Source: an uncultured Lachnoclostridium sp. (GTDB taxonomy: Bacteria > Bacillota > Clostridia > Lachnospirales > Lachnospiraceae). Taken from it: 64,000 nt of DNA. How positions within the stretch are numbered: position 1 is the stretch's first letter; the number at the start of each line of letters is the position of its first letter. The stretch is taken from NCBI GenBank assembly GCA_944381625.1, contig CALWLW010000009.1, positions 1-64,000 on the forward strand, in the 5' to 3' direction. Below the pieces are notes generated by a model that was given only the letters and a program-made list of their open reading frames with translations, was not told where the DNA came from and did not search any database. Of the stretch, positions 26,162 to 34,721 are shown one piece after another. The position numbers and the translations under genes are program-made.

Positions 26162-27046
26162 ATGAAGAAATGGCTTTCCATATGCTGCCTGATTGCCGGG
26201 CTGTTTGCGGCGGGCGGCATAAAGGCTGACGCGGCCCAGCCGCCGGTGCTGGCGCTGGGGGCGGATCTGACGGAAGACCAGAAGACGATTGTGTTCTCAG
26301 AGATGGGGATAACGGCGGAACAGGCGGCGTCCTATCAGACAGTTTATATTACCAATGATATGGAGCATCAGTACCTGGACGAAGCTCTGGGTGCGTCCGT
26401 GGTGGGGACCAGGTCCCTGTCCTCGGTGCTTCTGATCCCCCAGGAGGACGGGAGCGGCCTGAGCGTAGAGACACATAATATCAGTTACTGTACCATATCC
26501 ATGTACCGAAACGCGCTGCTGACCGCGGGCGTGGAAGACGCGAAAGTGATCGTGGCGGCGCCCAGCTCCATCAGCGGTACGGCGGCTCTTATCGGAGCGG
26601 TGAAAGCCTATGAGGCGTACAGCGGCGAGGCCGTGGCGGATGAGGCGCTGGCAGTGGCCACCGACGAGCTGGTGCTGACCGGAGAACTGGCGGATCAGCT
26701 GGGGAATCTGGATGCGGAACAGGTGTCAGATATGATTGCCTACCTGAAGCAGCAGATCGCGGAGCGGGGACTGGATGACCCGGAGGAGCTGGAGACCCTG
26801 GTGCGGCAGGTGGCCGTGGAGATGGGTGTGGAGCTGACGGACCAGCAGGTGTCAGAGATTGTGGATCTGCTTTTGAAGCTGGGGAACCTGGATATCGACG
26901 CCAATCAGCTGATTTCCCAGGCGAAAGAGCTTTACAGCCGGCTGGAATCCATGGGGATTGAACTGGACGGAGAGAAGGTGGGAAACTTTATTACCCGCTT
27001 CGTATCCTCCATATGGGATCTGATCCAGAGTTTCCTGAAACAGTAA
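26162..27046 (+). CDS. Secreted DUF1002 protein
   Basis: 294 residues from the ATG at 26162, which has AAGGAGGAA upstream. A signal peptide ends near residue 24 (KADA-AQPP). The body begins LALGADLTEDQKTIVFSEMGI, as in DUF1002 proteins of Firmicutes, which have no known activity. The C-terminal 100 residues are helical and acidic. Likely expressed with the hydrolase gene upstream. Confidence 0.8.
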   Translation: MKKWLSICCLIAGLFAAGGIKADAAQPPVLALGADLTEDQKTIVFSEMGITAEQAASYQTVYITNDMEHQYLDEALGASVVGTRSLSSVLLIPQEDGSGLSVETHNISYCTISMYRNALLTAGVEDAKVIVAAPSSISGTAALIGAVKAYEAYSGEAVADEALAVATDELVLTGELADQLGNLDAEQVSDMIAYLKQQIAERGLDDPEELETLVRQVAVEMGVELTDQQVSEIVDLLLKLGNLDIDANQLISQAKELYSRLESMGIELDGEKVGNFITRFVSSIWDLIQSFLKQ

Positions 27047-27048
27047 AA

Positions 27049-27071
27049 GAGGAGGACTTCAGTCCTCCTCA
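27049..27071 (-). terminator. Terminator of the 89-aa hypothetical gene
   Basis: GAGGAGGAC-TTCA-GTCCTCCTC. On the minus strand it is followed by TTTT, and it includes the stop of the minus-strand gene. It also sits just after the DUF1002 stop on the plus strand. Confidence 0.6.
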
Positions 27072-27325
27072 ATCACCTGAAATTCCAGAAAATCAAAATC
27101 CACATCGTCCACGAAGCTGTCCGGACGGAAGCGCGTCCGGGCATGTCTCTGGAATTCGCGGATGTTGGAGTCCAGCCAGATCGGCCTGCTTAAATCAAAC
27201 GCATAACAGATTTCGTCCAGAGCCCGGAACACCTTGTGGGTCCTGGTATCGGACCGGCTGTCGCAGACGGTCATATCTTTCAGCATGCGGTTATCTTTAA
27301 ATATCTTTCCCCATACACGGAACAT
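27059..27325 (-). CDS. Conserved hypothetical protein, 88 aa
   Basis: Soluble, charged protein. The composition (RVWGKIFKDNRMLKDMTV at the start, FDLSRPIWLDSNIREFQRH in the middle) looks like a real folded domain and codon use fits the neighbours. AGGAGGATGG precedes two ATGs; the second (27325) has better spacing. No family was recognised. It is convergent with the DUF1002 gene. Confidence 0.65.
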   Translation of the reverse strand: MFRVWGKIFKDNRMLKDMTVCDSRSDTRTHKVFRALDEICYAFDLSRPIWLDSNIREFQRHARTRFRPDSFVDDVDFDFLEFQVIEED

Positions 27326-27418
27326 CATCCATCCTCCTGCCGCAAAGTCGTTGTGATCTGCTTTTCAGTATAAGGGCTGGCGCGGGGAAAGTAAAGAAGG
27401 AAGTCAAAGGAGAATCAC

Positions 27419-28252
27419 ATGGAGCGCTATCGGGAGATCGAAAGAAGCATCATAAAAAAATACCGGAAAGAGATCTGGAGGCCCTTTGTGCTGGGCGTCC
27501 AGAAGTATGACATGATACAGGAAGGGGACCGGATCGCGGTCTGCATATCGGGGGGCAAGGATTCCATGCTTCTGGCGAAGCTTCTGCAGGAGCTGGAGCG
27601 CCACGGGAAATTCCATTTCGGCCTGAAGTTTCTGGTGATGGATCCGGGCTACCACCCGGCCAACCGCAGGCGCATTGAGGAGAACGCGAAGCTTCTGAAC
27701 ATCCCCATAGAGATCTTTGAATCGGATATCTTCAATGTGGTGGTGGATATCAAGGAGAATCCCTGCTATCTGTGCGCGCGTATGCGAAGGGGCTTTCTGT
27801 ACGCCCACGCCCGGGAGCTGGGATGCAACAAGATCGCGCTGGGACACCATTTTGACGACGTGATCGAGACGATTCTCATGGGAATGCTGTACGGAGGACA
27901 GATGCAGACCATGATGCCCAAACTGCACAGCACGAATTTTGAGGGGATGGAATTGATCCGTCCCATGTACCTGGTACATGAGGAGGCGGTGGTGGACTGG
28001 GCCAGGTACCACGACCTGCATTTTCTCCAGTGCGCCTGCCGGTTTACGGAAGCCTACGAAGTGGACGGCAACGGAGCCAACAACTCCAAGCGCCAGGAGA
28101 TGAAGGAGCTGATCGCCCGGTTCCGCAGGATCAGCCCCGTGATTGAGAAGAACATCTTCCGCAGTGTGGAGAATGTAAACCTGGATACCATCATCAGCTA
28201 TAAAAAAGGAAAAGAGATCCATCATTTCCTGGATGATTATGAAAATAGATAA
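27419..28252 (+). CDS. TtcA-like PP-loop ATPase (tRNA 2-thiolation type)
   Basis: 277 residues. The PP-loop SGGKDS is at 44-49. C116 and C119 in NPCYLCARMRRG, with a later CAC, match the cysteines that hold the iron-sulfur cluster in TtcA, which thiolates C32 of tRNAs. LGHHFDDVIETIL is the second conserved motif. Clostridial homologs differ enough from E. coli TtcA that the target nucleotide is not certain. Confidence 0.85.
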   Translation: MERYREIERSIIKKYRKEIWRPFVLGVQKYDMIQEGDRIAVCISGGKDSMLLAKLLQELERHGKFHFGLKFLVMDPGYHPANRRRIEENAKLLNIPIEIFESDIFNVVVDIKENPCYLCARMRRGFLYAHARELGCNKIALGHHFDDVIETILMGMLYGGQMQTMMPKLHSTNFEGMELIRPMYLVHEEAVVDWARYHDLHFLQCACRFTEAYEVDGNGANNSKRQEMKELIARFRRISPVIEKNIFRSVENVNLDTIISYKKGKEIHHFLDDYENR

Positions 28253-28333
28253 GGATGGCTTATAAATGCATAAAATGACTGTGAAAAATATATAGATTAT
28301 GCAGAAAAAATGACATTTTATGTATATCTTTTA

Positions 28334-28342
28334 TGATATAAT
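28334..28342 (+). promoter_or_regulatory. Extended -10 upstream of the alarmone synthetase
   Basis: TGA-TATAAT preceded by an A+T-rich stretch with no good -35. The leader to the ATG is about 90 nt. Confidence 0.45.
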
Positions 28343-28436
28343 ATATATGTATGTGCGTGTGAAAGCCGGACTGCGGGACATAACCAGGCAGGGGGCCGCG
28401 CGATGAGAAGTTCTGTACAGGGGAGTTAATGCAGAA

Positions 28437-29090
28437 ATGGCAGTGGAGATGAGTATACAGGAATATATCAGAAAAAGACCGGAGAAGGACAGCTTCCAGA
28501 CCGCGATGTTCATCTATGAATCCGCGTTGATCCAGATGAAGAGCCGGCTGGAGATCCTGGATAATGAACTCAGCCATGTATATTCTTATAATCCGATCGA
28601 ATATATCAGGACGAGGCTGAAGACGCCGGAGAGCATTACGAAAAAGCTCCGCAAAAACGGGCATAATATCAGTATCGACGATATGGTGGAATATGTCCAT
28701 GATATTGCGGGGCTGAGGATCACCTGCTCGTTCTATTCGGAGATCTATTTTCTTGCGGACATGATCGCCAAGCAGGACAACCTGAAGGTGGTGAGCATTA
28801 AGGATTATATCAGCCATCCCAAGGAGAGCGGGTATAAGAGCTACCACATGATCCTCTGCATCCAGGTGGCGCTGGCGGACGCGGTGGTACCCACCAATGT
28901 GGAACTGCAGATCCGCACCATGGCCATGGATTTCTGGGCCAGCCTGGAACACAAGATCTATTACAAATATGAGGGAAACGCTCCGGATTATTTCTCCAGG
29001 GAACTGAAGGAGTGCGCGTCCATCATCTCCAAGCTGGACGGGAAGATGATGTCGTTGAACGAAGCCATGAAGAAAATCGACGGCGGCTGA
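28437..29090 (+). CDS. Small alarmone synthetase (GTP pyrophosphokinase, RelQ/YjbM type)
   Basis: 217 residues, a stand-alone RelA/SpoT synthetase domain without hydrolase or TGS/ACT parts. Conserved pieces are HVYSYNPIEYIRTRLK, DIAGLRITCSFYSEIYFLADM and PKESGYKSYHMIL, with VELQIRTMAMDFWASLEHK. It makes (p)ppGpp from GTP or GDP and ATP. The ribosome binding site is weak (GGGGAG 12 nt upstream), so the start may be the ATG four codons later. Confidence 0.92.
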   Translation: MAVEMSIQEYIRKRPEKDSFQTAMFIYESALIQMKSRLEILDNELSHVYSYNPIEYIRTRLKTPESITKKLRKNGHNISIDDMVEYVHDIAGLRITCSFYSEIYFLADMIAKQDNLKVVSIKDYISHPKESGYKSYHMILCIQVALADAVVPTNVELQIRTMAMDFWASLEHKIYYKYEGNAPDYFSRELKECASIISKLDGKMMSLNEAMKKIDGG

Positions 29091-29190
29091 CAGGAGACAG
29101 GCGGCCGCCGGGCAAGAAATACCCCGGAAAATGGATGCCGGGAAAATGCAAAGTCCCCTAGCATACAGATTCCGGGGGAAAATGAGGAGT

Positions 29191-29220
29191 GCCCCGGTAA
29201 TACGGATACCGGGGCTATTA
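29191..29220 (+). terminator. Terminator after the alarmone synthetase
   Basis: GCCCCGGTA and TACCGGGGC pair perfectly around ATACGGA, followed by TATTAT. Between it and the gene are three short CCGGG-AAAATG-like repeats. Confidence 0.65.
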
Positions 29221-29408
29221 TGAAAAAATCTGTCAAGTTGTCGGTTTTAACGGGTTCTCTTCTGAACTGTTTATATTGTAGCATCCAGATATGGATAAAA
29301 TATGAACAAACTTTGAAGAGATCGTGAAAATTCACAAAGAAGTGCAGAGAAACCAAAGAGAAGATATTAAAAATCAATAAAAAAAGGAGCGCTGATGCAG
29401 GGAGATAG

Positions 29409-29437
29409 TTGTCAATGCGCACAGGAAGTGCTAAAAT
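29409..29437 (+). promoter_or_regulatory. Promoter of the pyrophosphatase gene
   Basis: TTGTCA (29409-29414), 17-bp spacer ending TGC, TAAAAT (29432-29437). Confidence 0.65.
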
Positions 29438-29466
29438 AGTGCCAGAAATATAGGGAGGAAACACAA

Positions 29467-31116
29467 ATGGCAGCAGGAGAGAAGGCGCCGATCTATATTA
29501 TCGGCCATAAGAATCCGGACACGGATTCCATATGTTCCGCCATTGCTTACGCAGAACTGAAAAACCGTCTGTACAAAAAAGGATACAGCGCGGCCAGAGC
29601 GGGCCAGATCAACCAGGAAACGCAGTATGTGCTGAACTTTTTCCAGGTACCGGCTCCTCAGTACGTGGCGGATGTGATGACGGACGTGCGTGATATCGAT
29701 ATCCGCAAGACGGAGGGGGTATCCGGGCAGATTTCCCTGAAGAAGGCATGGAATATGATGCGCGCGCTGGGGGTGACCACGCTTCCCATCACGGAGGATC
29801 ATAAGCTGAAAGGCCTGATCACGGTGGGCGATATTGCCAACGCCTACATGAACGTATATGACAACAGTATTCTGTCTACGGCGAAGACCCCGTACAAAAA
29901 TATTCTGGAAGCGCTGGACGCCACCATGCTGCTGGGGGATGAGGACGCTTTTTATGAGAAGGGAGAGGTGGTAATCGCTGCCGCCAACCCGGACGTGATG
30001 GAGGAATATATTCACGAAGGGGACATGGTGATCCTGGGGAACCGGTACGAATCCCAGCTGTGCGCCATCGAGATGAACGCGGCCTGCATCATCGTATGTA
30101 TGGACGCGAAGGTATCCAAGACGATCCGCAAGCTGGCCCAGGAAAATCACTGCAGCATCATCGTGACGCCCCACGACACGTTCACAGTGGCGCGTATGAT
30201 CAATCAGAGTATGCCCATCTCCCATTTTATGAGATGCGAGGGGCTGACCACATTCAAGCTGACGGAGAAGACGGAGGATATCAAAGGGATCATGGGACAG
30301 AAGCGCTACCGCGAGTTCCCGATCCTGGATCTGGAGGACAACTATATCGGCATGATCTCCAGAAGAAACCTTTTAAATCTGCGCAAAAAGCAGGTAATCC
30401 TGGTGGATCACAACGAGGCCAGCCAGACCGTGGACGGTATCGACCACGCGGAAGTGCTGGAGATCATCGACCATCACCGCATCGGCACGCTGGAGACGGT
30501 GGAACCGGTGTTTTTCCGCAACCAGCCGGTGGGCTGCACCGCCACAATCATCTACCAGATGTACCATGAGAACGGCGTGGAGATCCCCAAGAAGATCGCG
30601 GGTCTTCTGATGGCGGCCATCATATCGGATACGCTGATGTTCCGGTCGCCCACCTGTACGAAGGTGGACCAGAAGGCGGCGGAGGATCTTTCCGCTATCT
30701 GCGGCGTGGAGATCGAGGAGTTTGCCATCGATATGTTCAGCGCCGGCAGCAACATGAGTTCCCGGACGGCGAAAGAGATCTTCCGGCAGGACCAGAAGAA
30801 GTTCGAAGTGAACGAGTACAATTTTATTGTATCTCAGATCAACAGCATGAATACCATCGAGCTTCAGGAGATCAAAGCCAAGATGATGCCATATCTGGAG
30901 GAGGAATTCGAGAACCTGGGCGTGGACATGTGTTTTGTCATGCTGACCAATATTGTAAAAGAGGATACGGAGCTGCTCTGCTTCGGAGACCGGGCGCGGG
31001 AAGTGATCCGGGAGGCGTTCCAGCTTCCGGACGATATGCAGGAGATTATCCTGAAGGGCCTGGTGTCCAGAAAGAAACAGCTGATTCCCAGCATTGTGAC
31101 CGTACTGCAGCAGTAG
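29467..31116 (+). CDS. CBS-domain manganese-dependent inorganic pyrophosphatase
   Basis: Hydrolyses pyrophosphate. A family II (DHH) enzyme: IIGHKNPDTDSICSAIAY (H14, D18, D20) and EIIDHHRIGT hold the metal ligands, and ISDTLMFRSPTC follows. Between the first and second DHH motifs, residues about 65-300 carry two CBS domains with a DRTGG-like segment between them. In this subclass they bind adenine nucleotides (AMP/ADP inhibit; ATP or Ap4A activate). 549 residues is the expected length. AGGGAGG precedes the ATG. Confidence 0.94.
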   Translation: MAAGEKAPIYIIGHKNPDTDSICSAIAYAELKNRLYKKGYSAARAGQINQETQYVLNFFQVPAPQYVADVMTDVRDIDIRKTEGVSGQISLKKAWNMMRALGVTTLPITEDHKLKGLITVGDIANAYMNVYDNSILSTAKTPYKNILEALDATMLLGDEDAFYEKGEVVIAAANPDVMEEYIHEGDMVILGNRYESQLCAIEMNAACIIVCMDAKVSKTIRKLAQENHCSIIVTPHDTFTVARMINQSMPISHFMRCEGLTTFKLTEKTEDIKGIMGQKRYREFPILDLEDNYIGMISRRNLLNLRKKQVILVDHNEASQTVDGIDHAEVLEIIDHHRIGTLETVEPVFFRNQPVGCTATIIYQMYHENGVEIPKKIAGLLMAAIISDTLMFRSPTCTKVDQKAAEDLSAICGVEIEEFAIDMFSAGSNMSSRTAKEIFRQDQKKFEVNEYNFIVSQINSMNTIELQEIKAKMMPYLEEEFENLGVDMCFVMLTNIVKEDTELLCFGDRAREVIREAFQLPDDMQEIILKGLVSRKKQLIPSIVTVLQQ

Positions 31117-31142
31117 GGAGTCAGGGCGGATATAAGAGAGCC

Positions 31143-31184
31143 GGGGCGGACGTGCGTTTGGCGCGTGTCCGCCCTGTTTTTATG
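31143..31184 (+). terminator. Terminator of the pyrophosphatase gene
   Basis: GGGCGGAC pairs with GTCCGCCC around a 15-nt loop, followed by TGTTTTTA. Confidence 0.7.
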
Positions 31185-31276
31185 CCTGGAAACAGGAACG
31201 CTGAGGGTTTGCCGGGGCTTACATCTGATATTGATGATAATATTTATCTATAAGCGATGGATATTTTTTCAAAAGT

Positions 31277-31338
31277 TAGTTGACATTAACGTATAATGCC
31301 TCTATAATACAGGATATAAATGATAGTCGTTTTCATTT
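31277..31338 (+). promoter_or_regulatory. feo promoter with Fur-like box
   Basis: TTGACA (31280-31285), 17-bp spacer, TATAAT (31303-31308). Downstream, AAATGATAGTC-GTTTTCATTT (31318-31338) resembles a Fur box (TGATAAT-N-ATTATCA) at 11 of 14 positions. TTAG-TTGACA-TTAA (31277-31290) overlaps the -35 and is a near match to the TTAG-N6-CTAA motif found elsewhere in iron genes here. Confidence 0.7.
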
Positions 31339-31362
31339 ATGCTGAAAACAGGAGGGAGCATG

Positions 31363-31575
31363 ATGGCATTATCACTGATGAGTATCGGAGAGTCACGGAC
31401 TGTGGTAAAAGTCCGGGGAAAAGATGAGGTGGTCAGGCATCTTCAGGATATTGGGTTCGCGCCGGGATCTGAAGTCCAGGTGCTGGGTGAGACTGCCGCA
31501 GGCATGATTCTCCTGGTAAAAGGCGCCCGTATTGCGCTGGACCGGAGCCTGGCCAATAAGATCATGGTAGCGTAG
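31363..31575 (+). CDS. feoA: FeoA family protein (first copy)
   Basis: Small SH3-like cytoplasmic protein thought to support the FeoB iron transporter. The segment LSLMSIGESRTVVKVRGKDEVVRHLQDIGFAPGSEVQVLG is typical FeoA. About 70 residues. GGAGGG lies 6 bp before the ATG at 31363; the ATG at 31360 is too close. It is the first gene of a Fur-box promoter operon and is followed by a second, diverged FeoA. Confidence 0.92.
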   Translation: MALSLMSIGESRTVVKVRGKDEVVRHLQDIGFAPGSEVQVLGETAAGMILLVKGARIALDRSLANKIMVA

Positions 31576-31600
31576 CGCGCGGGATGGGAAGGAGAATGAG

Positions 31601-31822
31601 ATGCAGACTTTGAAAGAAGTACCGGTTGGAAAGAGCGTATCGGTGGTGAAACTCCACGGCGAAGGCGCGATAAAGCGCAGGATCATGGACATGGGGATCA
31701 CGAAGGGGACGGAAGTGTATGTCCGCAAAGTAGCTCCGCTGGGGGATCCGGTGGAAGTGACAGTGCGTGGTTATGAGCTGTCTCTGAGAAAAGAAGACGC
31801 CAGGATGATCGAGGTACAGTAA
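31601..31822 (+). CDS. FeoA family protein (second copy)
   Basis: 73 residues. VPVGKSVSVVKLHGEGAIKRRIMDMGITKGTEVYVRKVAPLGDP is the FeoA fold, and the C-terminus RGYELSLRKEDARMIEV is the part missing in the first copy's shorter form. Paired FeoA genes before feoB are common in Clostridia. AGGAGAATGAG precedes the ATG. A terminator and a second hairpin separate it from feoB. Confidence 0.92.
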   Translation: MQTLKEVPVGKSVSVVKLHGEGAIKRRIMDMGITKGTEVYVRKVAPLGDPVEVTVRGYELSLRKEDARMIEVQ

Positions 31823-31833
31823 GAAGTATTTGG

Positions 31834-31862
31834 AAAGCCGCGGAAGGCGGCTTATTTTTAGC
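31834..31862 (+). terminator. Internal terminator between feoA and feoB
   Basis: AAGCCGC-GGAAG-GCGGCTT followed by ATTTTTA. It would make FeoA more abundant than FeoB. Confidence 0.7.
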
Positions 31863-31868
31863 AGCATG

Positions 31869-31888
31869 GGTTAGAAAATGCTAACCCC
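31869..31888 (+). promoter_or_regulatory. GGGTTAG-N6-CTAACCC element before feoB
   Basis: A perfect 7-bp inverted repeat directly before the feoB ribosome binding site. Its core TTAG-N6-CTAA is the same as the tandem sites at 51169-51196. It is either a DNA operator or an RNA hairpin controlling feoB. Confidence 0.5.
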
Positions 31889-31900
31889 GAGGAGGAGAAG

Positions 31901-34054
31901 ATGTCAGTGAAAATCGCACTTGCCGGCAATCCAAACTGCGGCAAAACCACATTATTTAATGCGTTGACCGGAGCCAATCAGTTCGTAGGAAACTGGCCGG
32001 GCGTTACGGTGGAGAAGAAGGAAGGAAAACTGAAAGGACACTCAGATGTGACGATCATGGACCTTCCCGGGATCTATTCCCTTTCCCCTTATACCCTGGA
32101 GGAAGTGGTGGCCAGGAACTATCTGATCGCGGACCGTCCGGACGCGATCCTGAACATTGTGGACGGCACCAACCTGGAGCGCAACCTTTATCTGACCACG
32201 CAGCTGATGGAACTGGGGATCCCGGTTGTCATGGCAGTCAACATGATGGACGTGGTGAAAAAAGAAGGGGATCAGATCCATATTGATAAGCTGAGCAGGG
32301 AACTGGGCTGCAAGGTGGTGGAGATCTCCGCTCTGAAGGGAACGGGAGTCAAGGAAGCCGCGGAGGCCGCGGTACAGGCCGCGTCTTCAGGAGCTGCCCA
32401 GACCATCGTACATACTTTTGATAAAAAGGTGGAAGACGCCCTGGACGCCATCGAAGGAATGCTGGGATCAGAAGTCTCCGAGGAGCAGAAGCGTTTCTTT
32501 GCCATCAAGCTTTTCGAGCGGGACGACAAGATCGGCGACCAGCTTCGGCAGGCGCCGAATGTGGAACAGATCATCGCGGATCTGGAAAAAGAGCTGGATG
32601 ATGACTCCGAGAGTATTATTACCAACGAGCGTTATAATTTTATTGCGTCCATCATTGGAAAGTGCTATAAAAAAGCGAGAAGGGGAGAACTGTCCACTTC
32701 GGATAAGATCGACCGCATCGTGACCAACCGGATTCTGGCGCTGCCCATCTTTGCAGTGATCATGTGGGTGGTGTATTATGTATCCGTAACCTCTGTGGGA
32801 ACCATTGTCACCGACTGGACCAACGACGTGCTGTTCGGAGAGATCATTCCTCCGGCCATTGAGAGCCTGCTGGTGAGCATGAACTGCGCGGACTGGCTCC
32901 AGGGCCTGATCCTGGACGGTATCGTGGGCGGCGTGGGAGCAGTCCTGGGCTTTGTGCCGCAGATGCTGGTGCTGTTCCTGTTCCTGGCATTCCTGGAAGG
33001 CTGCGGATATATGGCGCGTATCGCGTTCATCATGGACCGTATTTTCCGTAAATTCGGTCTGTCCGGCAAATCCTTCATTCCCATGCTGATCGGTTCCGGC
33101 TGCGGTGTACCGGGTGTGATGGCTTCCAGAACTATCGAGAACGACCGTGACCGCAAGATGACGATCATGACGACCACGTTTGTGCCCTGCGGAGCGAAGC
33201 TCCCGATCATCGCGCTGATTGCGGGCGCGCTGTTCGACGGAGCGTCCTGGGTAGCGCCCAGCGCGTATTTCGTGGGAATTGCGGCGATTATCTGCTCCGG
33301 TATTATTCTGAAGAAAACGAAGCTGTTTGCCGGAGATCCGGCTCCGTTCGTCATGGAGCTTCCGGCATATCACCTGCCTACGGTTGGCAGCGTACTGAGG
33401 AGTATGTGGGAGAGAGGCTGGTCCTTCATTAAGAAGGCCGGCACAATCATCCTTCTGTCCACCATCGTACTGTGGTTCCTGCAGGGTTATGGCTGGGGAC
33501 CGGACGGTTTCGGAGCTGTGGAACTGGAAGACAGCATCCTGGCGTCCATCGGAAACGCCGTTGCATGGATCTTTACTCCGCTGGGATGGACCCAGGGCGG
33601 CGAAGGCTGGAAGATGGCTGTGGCAGCCGTAACCGGTCTGATCGCGAAAGAGAACGTGGTAGCTACGTTCGGTGTGCTGTTCGGTTTTGCTGAGGTAGCG
33701 GAAGACGGCGCTGAGATCTGGGGCAGCCTGGCGGCCTGCATGACGACTGTGGCGGCATACAGCTTCCTGGTATTCAACCTGCTGTGCGCGCCGTGCTTCG
33801 CGGCCATGGGCGCGATCAAGAGAGAGATGAACAATACCAAATGGTTCCTGATCGCCATCGGCTATCAGTGCGGCCTGGCATATCTGGTCTCTCTGTGTAT
33901 CTACCAGATCGGAACCTGGATCACCACCGGAACATTCGGCATCGGCGTGATCGTAGCGCTGGCTGTAATCGCGGCATTTATCTGGCTGCTGGTGCGTCCG
34001 TATAAACAGGACGGCAAATTGAAAGTGAATCTGAAAGGAATGGCGAAGGCTTAA
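31901..34054 (+). CDS. feoB: Ferrous iron transporter B
   Basis: 717-residue inner-membrane Fe(II) importer. The cytosolic G domain has ALAGNPNCGKTTLFNALTG (P-loop, residues 7-25), the switch segment NWPGVTVEKKEG, DLPGIYSLSPYT, and VMAVNMMD (G4). The GDI helical domain follows, then a membrane part with two Gate regions, the first containing GSGCGVPGVMASRTIE and FVPCGAKLPIIAL. GAGGAGGAGAAG precedes the ATG. Confidence 0.97.
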   Translation: MSVKIALAGNPNCGKTTLFNALTGANQFVGNWPGVTVEKKEGKLKGHSDVTIMDLPGIYSLSPYTLEEVVARNYLIADRPDAILNIVDGTNLERNLYLTTQLMELGIPVVMAVNMMDVVKKEGDQIHIDKLSRELGCKVVEISALKGTGVKEAAEAAVQAASSGAAQTIVHTFDKKVEDALDAIEGMLGSEVSEEQKRFFAIKLFERDDKIGDQLRQAPNVEQIIADLEKELDDDSESIITNERYNFIASIIGKCYKKARRGELSTSDKIDRIVTNRILALPIFAVIMWVVYYVSVTSVGTIVTDWTNDVLFGEIIPPAIESLLVSMNCADWLQGLILDGIVGGVGAVLGFVPQMLVLFLFLAFLEGCGYMARIAFIMDRIFRKFGLSGKSFIPMLIGSGCGVPGVMASRTIENDRDRKMTIMTTTFVPCGAKLPIIALIAGALFDGASWVAPSAYFVGIAAIICSGIILKKTKLFAGDPAPFVMELPAYHLPTVGSVLRSMWERGWSFIKKAGTIILLSTIVLWFLQGYGWGPDGFGAVELEDSILASIGNAVAWIFTPLGWTQGGEGWKMAVAAVTGLIAKENVVATFGVLFGFAEVAEDGAEIWGSLAACMTTVAAYSFLVFNLLCAPCFAAMGAIKREMNNTKWFLIAIGYQCGLAYLVSLCIYQIGTWITTGTFGIGVIVALAVIAAFIWLLVRPYKQDGKLKVNLKGMAKA

Positions 34055-34191
34055 TGGGAACCTTGATCGTTGGAATCGTTGTTTTGGCAATTGTGGCTGC
34101 TGCGGTCCGCAGTATCTGGAAAGATAAAAAGTCCGGAAACCCCTGCGCAGGGTGCAGCGGAGGGTGTTCAGGATGCAGGACGAAAGAGTAG
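34054..34191 (+). CDS. FeoB-associated Cys-rich membrane protein
   Basis: 45 residues: one N-terminal transmembrane helix (LIVGIVVLAIVAAAV), a basic stretch, then a cysteine cluster CAGCSGGCSGC. It belongs to the small family that follows feoB in Firmicutes. Its ATG overlaps the feoB stop by one base (TAATG), so the two are translationally coupled. It may play the part of FeoC or bind iron at the cytosolic face. Confidence 0.88.
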   Translation: MGTLIVGIVVLAIVAAAVRSIWKDKKSGNPCAGCSGGCSGCRTKE

Positions 34192-34595
34192 CAGGCAGAG
34201 AGCAGGAGAAAAAACAGATTCTGGACCTGTTTCGTGAAAAAGGAATGCGGGTTACCAGGCAGCGGGAGCTGATTCTCGATATTGTACTGGAGAATGAGTG
34301 CAGCTGCTGCAAGGAGATCTATTACCGGGCGGCGAAGAAGGATAAAAATATCGGGATTGCCACCGTCTACCGCATGGTAAATGCGCTCAGTGAACTGGGG
34401 CTTTTCCGGCAGAATCTGCCTTACTGCCTGACGGGCAGGGATTCCTGCGAATCAGGAAACGGCTGTAAGATATTCCTGAAAGACCAGAACGTGGTGGAAT
34501 TGAACTTTGAAGAGTGGCGGAAGGTGCTGCTTCGGGCGCTGGAGGAAAAGGGATATTCCGATCATGTGGAGATCGATCACATCATATTGAAATAA
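34173..34595 (+). CDS. Fur family transcriptional regulator
   Basis: 140 residues from the ATG at 34173, which has GGAGGG 8 bp upstream and overlaps the Cys-rich gene in another frame. The winged helix (FREKGMRVTRQRELILDIVL, IGIATVYRMVNALSELGLF) is typical Fur/PerR. The C-terminal part is short and lacks the usual His-rich metal site and paired CxxC motifs; CSCC in the helix and single cysteines around CLTGRDSCESGNGC remain. It likely controls the feo operon. Confidence 0.82.
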   Translation: MQDERVAGREQEKKQILDLFREKGMRVTRQRELILDIVLENECSCCKEIYYRAAKKDKNIGIATVYRMVNALSELGLFRQNLPYCLTGRDSCESGNGCKIFLKDQNVVELNFEEWRKVLLRALEEKGYSDHVEIDHIILK

Positions 34596-34599
34596 AACG

Positions 34600-34637
34600 A
34601 GAAACGGGGTATGCCGCATAGGAATGCCCCGTTCCTT
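34600..34637 (+). terminator. Terminator of the feo operon
   Basis: AACGGGG pairs with CCCCGTT, with a partly paired loop, followed by CCTTGTTTTG. Confidence 0.6.
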
Positions 34638-34721
34638 GTTTTGTGGGGAAGAATGTGGTATATTGGCAGTCGCATTTAATGTGAAAGACTATATTTAACA
34701 CGAGAACAGGAGGGATGGATA

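Noticed and set aside
32468-34312. Long open frame antisense to feoB
   Set aside because: feoB is certain on the plus strand; the antisense frame has no start signal or family.
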